DNA of 64,000 bases from Macrocystis pyrifera (Eukaryota; Sar; Phaeophyceae; Laminariales; Laminariaceae). The notes beneath the pieces are model-generated. The model was not told the DNA's origin and made no database searches. It saw only the letters and a list, made by a program, of their open reading frames with translations. This document shows, piece after piece, positions 58,931 through 64,000 of the stretch (positions within the stretch are counted from its first letter, which is position 1; every line of letters begins with the position of its first letter). The translations under genes and the position numbers were made by a program. Location of the stretch: positions 23,189,840-23,253,839 of the forward strand of contig JASSKH010000001.1 of NCBI GenBank assembly GCA_031763025.1, in the 5' to 3' direction.

Positions 58931-61239
58931 TTGTTTTCCCGAGTTACCTGGCATATGCATAAAATGCGTGCCGCTTTTAGTTTGTTAGCAGTGTGTGCTC
59001 GTTTCGTTATTGCGCGTGTTTCGTTTCTTGTGCGTGTGTTTTTGAACGGAACAAGCTGTCCGCGCTTTCCCTTGAACAGCAGCTGCGCTGTCAGCAGTTA
59101 CCGACTCAAGACGCTTGGCGAGTGCGAATACGATACTATGTTTTGCGTTCGGCACGCGCTGTCTGCCGTGAAATTGCTGTTTCAGGTTTCGTGGTATCGA
59201 TCGCGGCGGCCGGCAGCAATGGGCCTCCATAGCAACAAGCGGACAACTACATCAACGCAATTTGGGCGTTCAATTGGGATAACCAGTGGTGTGCTCCCAA
59301 ATCGAGCCGCGACCTTTCACCGCAAGCGATGGGACATCGAACGAGAATCGACTTCGAAACGATACCGATAAACGAACAAAAAAAAAAAAAAAAAACATTC
59401 GTACTCGATACGATTTCGATATTTGATGTATCGAAGCTTTCGTCCAGTGTCAACATAAAAAAAAAAAAAACACACACACACAGGAACGTCAGGCGATGGC
59501 GGGGAAAAGCACGTCCGATAAGATATATCGGAACTTACTCTGGTAGATACTTCGATGTATCAAAACTTCCGATACGACGTCCGACACTACGTAGTGACCA
59601 TTAAAAAAAAAAAAAAAAATGTACCCAAGGGTGGCGTGGTCACGGACCGCGCGAGCGTGAGTGGCTCGGATGCCCGCGCTAGCAATGCGGTGTAATCTGC
59701 TGCTGTTGCGACTGCGCATACATAGGCGGAGACATCATCGCTCTCCCCCCGGGGGGGGGGGGGGGGGGGGTGGCGGCTGGGAAAGACAAGATGGCCGATT
59801 GGTGCGCAAAACCAGGTACGCGCTCGCTGTCTTCATGGAACCCCCCCCCCCCCCGAGAAACACCGGTAGAAAAAACGCACGTAAGATCTATGCCAATGGA
59901 AACGCGAAGCCAAACAGTTTTCTTGCAAAAATGTTGCTTTCAAAGAACAGCCGAAAATATCCTCGTACCGCCGCTGTGGGAAAAAAGGGAGAAAAAATGT
60001 TTTGATTTTTTCTTTTTTTTTTTCTTTTTTTTTCTAACGGCTGCAGGCGGCGCAATTTGTTTTTTCTCGTTGCAAATTGTCAACACGCCAAGATACAAAT
60101 TAGCTCGTGCGACGATAGACGCTCGATCTCGACATAGACTCAGCCCACGGCCAACCCGCTGGGTGTCGGGCAAGGCCAACGAGTATATATTGATGACGGC
60201 CTCGGAGATATCAGGTGGATCCATGGTCTAGGGGGCGAGGGCTTGCCGGTGGCGTCCTACGGTATCCTCCCAAACCTGAGAGAAAAAAAGCCTATTTTTT
60301 GCCATTCGAGACGGGTCGAGATTTTTTTCCATCTGTTTTGTGCACACCAAAGGCCAATTGTTTCTTTATCATACGCCTGGCCAGCGCCCAACACATGTCA
60401 CCGGCCATTGTGTTAACACGGTGACTCTACTCTAGGGTGGGTCGGAGCCCCTAACGAGCGAGCGCACTCCGTTTAGAATTCATGACGCCAGTCGTTGGTT
60501 TTGTCGATTGATGTCTGTCTAGGATTCGAAATATCGCTGCTCCGAACAAAAACATCCTCCTGAGTTTTCTGGAGCCGATCTTGGCCCAACATCGGCCCCA
60601 GAATTGCTTTTTTTGGAGTTTTCCAAAAGTTTGGAACTTTCCGTGTTAAGGATGGTGTTCATAGCAAGCTGCACCTGAAAAATTCCGACGGGTATCTTCG
60701 GAATTCAAACTTTTTATGGAACTTTGCGTTCCATTGACATGTAGGTCCAATTTATCAAAAGTTATACCTGGTACTATAGACGACGCAAAGAGCGCCCTTG
60801 CTCCCCCCCCACCTCCTAAAATCGACTTGGTTAGAGGATGGAGCACCCCACGACCGGTACTCTACTGCTGTGAGCAGCGCTATCAATAGGTGCAGAAAGC
60901 GGCGACGTTAGATACTGGGCTCTGCCACGACAATTAAATTAAAATCCCCAAATCCCCGTCCGTCTGACACCATTCGAACGTCTAACTCCATCGCTTTTTT
61001 GTTCTTTTTGGCCATCCCCTCCACCTCCCCAAAATTCTTAAGTAATCTAACTTCAAGCAAAAAGATGGCTCCGTCGCCGAGCAATCATCAATCAAAAATT
61101 CATCGTGCATGATGATGGGGACAGCAAAGCAGTAGCCTTCGAGATTCCGACTTACGGCAGCACAGCAGTGTGGAGATCTGTGCAAAAAACTACCAGGCAC
61201 TGCCGTTGCTGCTGCCACTGTTAATACTACTGTACTACC
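58931..61239. other. Region without a defensible gene
   Basis: It holds A/T-runs, a G-run at about 59752, and CGATATATCG-like short palindromes near 59400-59580. One short frame at about 59772 (MAAGKDKMADWCAKPG then CAG|GTACGC) could be a first exon, but nothing upstream or downstream confirms it. Both strands otherwise show only low-complexity frames. Confidence 0.4.
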
Positions 61240-61660
<421 letters not shown>

Positions 61661-61674
61661 CTATTACTACTACA

Positions 61675-61845
61675 GTATAGTGGGGGTCCCTCAATAAGGC
61701 GGTCTGAGTAAGGCGGTATCCCAATAAAAGGCGGTCAAAATCGCTTGGCACGACTGAAACCCGCAGCAAGGCGGTCATCGCCTTACTGAGGGATGGTCCC
61801 TCAATAGGCCGGTCTACCGCCTTACTGAGGGCGGTCTAGGCCTCC
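61675..61845. mobile_element. Small element with CCCTCANTAAGGCGGT inverted repeats
   Basis: The left end reads GGTCCCTCAATAAGGCGGTC. The right end, reversed, reads CCCTCAGTAAGGCGGTAGAC. Two more copies of the motif face each other inside (GCCTTACTGAGGGATGGTCCCTCAATAGGCC). A CAGTATAG start and a CCCTC terminus recall pogo/Tigger-type ends, so it may be a MITE of that group. Confidence 0.65.
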
Positions 61846-61924
61846 ACATCAGTACAGACACCCTCCACCAGCTCTGGCTCAGCAGGGCGTACCGCCCCAG
61901 CAGGACACACCAGTACATATATAT

Positions 61925-63750
61925 CCGTATAACACGGAAAAAAGCACACCCCGGTGATAACATTTTGACATTTAAAATTTATTCTCACCGGGTGTGCTGT
62001 TGTGGGTTGTGTGCTATCTAACGCATCCCCGGTGAAAAACAACATGCACGAGAGCCCCGCAGCTAGGGGGTGTGGCAGCTAGGGGGTGTGCTAACGGCAT
62101 TGTAGGCTGATAAGGAGAGTTAGCGGACCCCGGCCAGATTCAGGGTGTGTGGTAGTGAGAGGGTGTGATAACGGTATATCAATCATTGCTATGGAGTGGG
62201 TGTGAACAGACCCCGGCCAGAATGCAGGGGGTGTGATAACAAGGGGGTGTGTTAGCAAGGGATGTGCTAACACGTGAGAGGCTTTGGTCTAAAACCATTC
62301 TGTTTTTTCCATTCTCACGTATTGCCGGTGATGACCAGGCACACGCTTGAAACGCGGGAATAACAGAAAAAAATCCCCGCCTTGCTACGATGCCGGAAAA
62401 AGGTTACCGGTACCGGTGCCATACAGGTACTCAATGACGAAAGCGCACCCTGAAATCATTCACTGCCCCCAACGCACTCCCAGTCCACCCCCGCAGAAAT
62501 TTCTGCCCTTTCCGCGTGACCGCCCGAATGGAAAGGCGGTACCTCGCAAGAAACCTCTTTTCTCGCACCAGGCCACCTTCTTGTTGCGGTGCCTTTTGGA
62601 TCCTTCAAGGTCGTGCAGCGGGGGAATCGGCCCGACGAACATCGGGTTCTGTTCAACGGCCTCGCGCTTGATCATAGACGTAGTCACACGGGCCGATACC
62701 GTTGATCCAGCCCACCATCTCGCGCTCGACCTGGACGTTAGAAGGAATTCTCCCGGCGTTAACCGACAACTTTTTTCATTGCCTTCTTTCTTCTTGCCTT
62801 TGGTCCCGGACTCCGCCGTGGGCGCTTGCACCCCCTTCTCATACGTAGACCGGTGCTTGACCCACGATGCCAGCGTTGGCTTATCCAAAATTCCCAGCGC
62901 CCTGGTGGCATAAGTCAAGCCAACAGTGCCCCCCGGACTCCCTTCTACCCTCGCCTACAGACTGCGCCAAACCGATGGCCTTCAGTTTGAGCTCTATATA
63001 GGGCATCTCTTGCGGTGCGAGCCGCCCACCAAACTCCGGAATTAGGAAGTGGGGCGGTTTTCAACTCCAGCTTTCCATACGTCCTCTCGGCCTTTTTCTT
63101 CGGGGGCTCCGAGAAGAGGGCTTCCCCGCAGCAGTTGCCCTGGCACTCGTGGCTCTCACCGGGCAGCATGGTCTCGCCGCTTGTCGCAATCCTAGTGGCT
63201 GGCGATTCGGCTGCGGCCGACGGGGCCTCAGGCCCTTTGGCTGGCGCGTTGGGCGTTGCTGCAAGAGCTGCGGGTGCTTCGCCGGTACCGGTACAGGTGC
63301 CAGTAGTCGGGGCTTGGGACACGGCGGACGTAGGAGACGTGATAAACGCTAGTGCCAGTACCGGTAAGCGCGCTGATCCCAGAAAAAAAAACGACATGAT
63401 CGTTCCCCCCGAGGCGCGGCAGCAGCAGCTACAGGTGGGGTCGAAGCCGCAGACTCGTTCGGCCCACTGTGAGGGGGCGCAGCAGTTGCCTCCATGCTGG
63501 TGTCCATACCGGTGCGGGTTGATTTGTGAATGGTATCCATCCACAAGGCGGCGTGATAATTGTGGAGTTTGACTCTGTTTTCAGGCGTACCTGGTACATA
63601 CGTAGGGGGTGTGCTATCTAGCGTACCCCCGGTGAAAACGTGTCGGTAAAAAAAAACGAAATAAAGTATACTACTATCACCGGGTGTGCTTATGCGTGGG
63701 GGGGGTGTCATCTAAGGGGGGTGTGCTTTCTTCCGTGTTATACGGTACCA
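61925..63750. mobile_element. DNA transposon with 28-bp terminal inverted repeats
   Basis: The left end is CCGTATAACACGGAAAAAAG followed by CACACCC. The right end, reversed, is CCGTATAACACGGAAGAAAG followed by CACACCC. Both sides carry many subterminal GGGTGTGNTA motifs (for example 62070-62260 and 63605-63725), and CCCCGGTGAAAAC occurs in both halves (62025 and 63630), as expected for transposase binding sites. Inside are frames on the minus strand that end in a helix-turn-helix-like segment. No full transposase is seen, so the copy is probably non-autonomous. Confidence 0.8.
62460..63130 (-). pseudogene. Helix-turn-helix remnant inside the DNA transposon
   Basis: The minus-strand peptides KKKAERTYGKLELK (about 63100) and, after a frame change, LDKPTLASWVKHRSTYEKG (about 62870) suggest a psq/CENP-B-type DNA-binding domain. 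Such domains, with a PSTLxxWVKNR recognition helix, are typical of pogo-like transposases. After it the frame shows MIKREAVE and then low similarity. The DDE catalytic part is missing. Identification is by motif only. Confidence 0.45.
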
Positions 63751-63795
63751 CCCCAACATGACACACCCCTACTGCTCGAGCAGTACAGGTGCACG

Positions 63796-64000
63796 ATGTC
63801 CTGTGCTGCAGGTGAACTGTGCAATATTCTAAGCCTCACACCAGAGACCCCTGACGGCCATGCTTGTAGTGGAGGGTGCGGTGGCCGGCTTCACGGCCTT
63901 TGTGGCGAGGTGGAGGAACCAGACGGTGGCAACCCTATGCACCGCATCTGTCACGCGTGTGCTGCTGCCAAGTCCTCCGACGAAAGATGCCGTGAGAGCC
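63796..64000 (+). CDS. Cys-rich zinc-finger-like ORF, cut by window end
   Basis: From ATG 63796 the frame is open to the last base (68 codons). The peptide has C-x3-C-x4-LH-x2-C (CSGGCGGRLHGLCG), then RICHAC, a C-x2-C-like closing pair, in the order of a treble-clef or B-box-like finger. It could equally be an internal exon starting after TGCTGCAG at 63812. It lies just outside the transposon's right inverted repeat and may be a host gene or another element. Confidence 0.5.
   Translation, partial: MSCAAGELCNILSLTPETPDGHACSGGCGGRLHGLCGEVEEPDGGNPMHRICHACAAAKSSDERCRES

Noticed and set aside
62347-62913. 188-codon plus-strand frame
   Set aside because: Opposite strand of the transposon's helix-turn-helix remnant; composition looks antisense.

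Overview
This is a nuclear eukaryotic window. It has short coding exons scattered between long introns, GT-AG splice sites with one probable GC-AG exception, LINE- and SINE-like retroelements, MITEs, a four-copy TTAGGG interstitial telomere motif, and extreme poly(C)/poly(G) tracts. Exon density, intron size, the DENR homologue and the style of the large Gly/Asn/Ser-rich extracellular protein fit a brown alga (stramenopile, Ectocarpus-like). That assignment is inference, not something read from a marker gene. No rRNA, CRISPR array or bacterial operon structure was seen.

Positions 1-46,991 (+) hold the 3' part of one very large gene. I rebuilt 29 exons (about 6.16 kb of coding sequence, about 2,050 codons). 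Every junction joins in a compatible reading phase once two one-base frame breaks (near 12,192 and 15,784-15,794) are allowed. The predicted protein is a secreted or surface multidomain protein. It has two related N-terminal modules (1,648-5,298), linker exons with a Ser repeat, a Gly-rich repetitive region with two inserted beta-type repeats (12,111-15,884), a region resembling a concanavalin A/laminin-G jelly roll (16,837-21,425), and a C-terminal glycoside-hydrolase-family-43-like beta-propeller region (24,592-46,991) ending at a TGA. The gene starts left of the window.

Positions 51,339-55,171 (-) hold four exons of a DENR/Tma22-type translation re-initiation factor (density-regulated protein with SUI1 domain), convergent with the giant gene. 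Its last exon was not found. It has an apparent GC-AG intron, a poly(G) frame break in a linker, and a missing first zinc-ligand Cys.

The introns and the DENR locus are full of mobile DNA. A LINE (reverse transcriptase fragments at 34.4-36.1, 44.5-45.1 and 57.0-58.4 kb, plus a 3' tail at 52.1 kb) and a roughly 500-bp SINE-like element (about a dozen copies) share the same 3' end, GAGTAC followed by a C-run. They repeatedly sit end to end, joined by poly(C). There are also three copies of a 110-bp MITE (one inserted inside a SINE), a 400-bp fold-back element, a 1-kb hairpin-bearing tandem array, and several minisatellites.

The right end (61.7-64.0 kb) has a small CCCTCANTAAGGCGGT inverted-repeat element. 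Next to it is a 1.8-kb DNA transposon with 28-bp terminal inverted repeats, many GGGTGTG subterminal motifs and a degenerate helix-turn-helix remnant. The window ends inside a Cys-rich zinc-finger-like ORF that runs off the edge. Most of 55.2-61.2 kb shows microsatellites and repeats but no gene I can defend.
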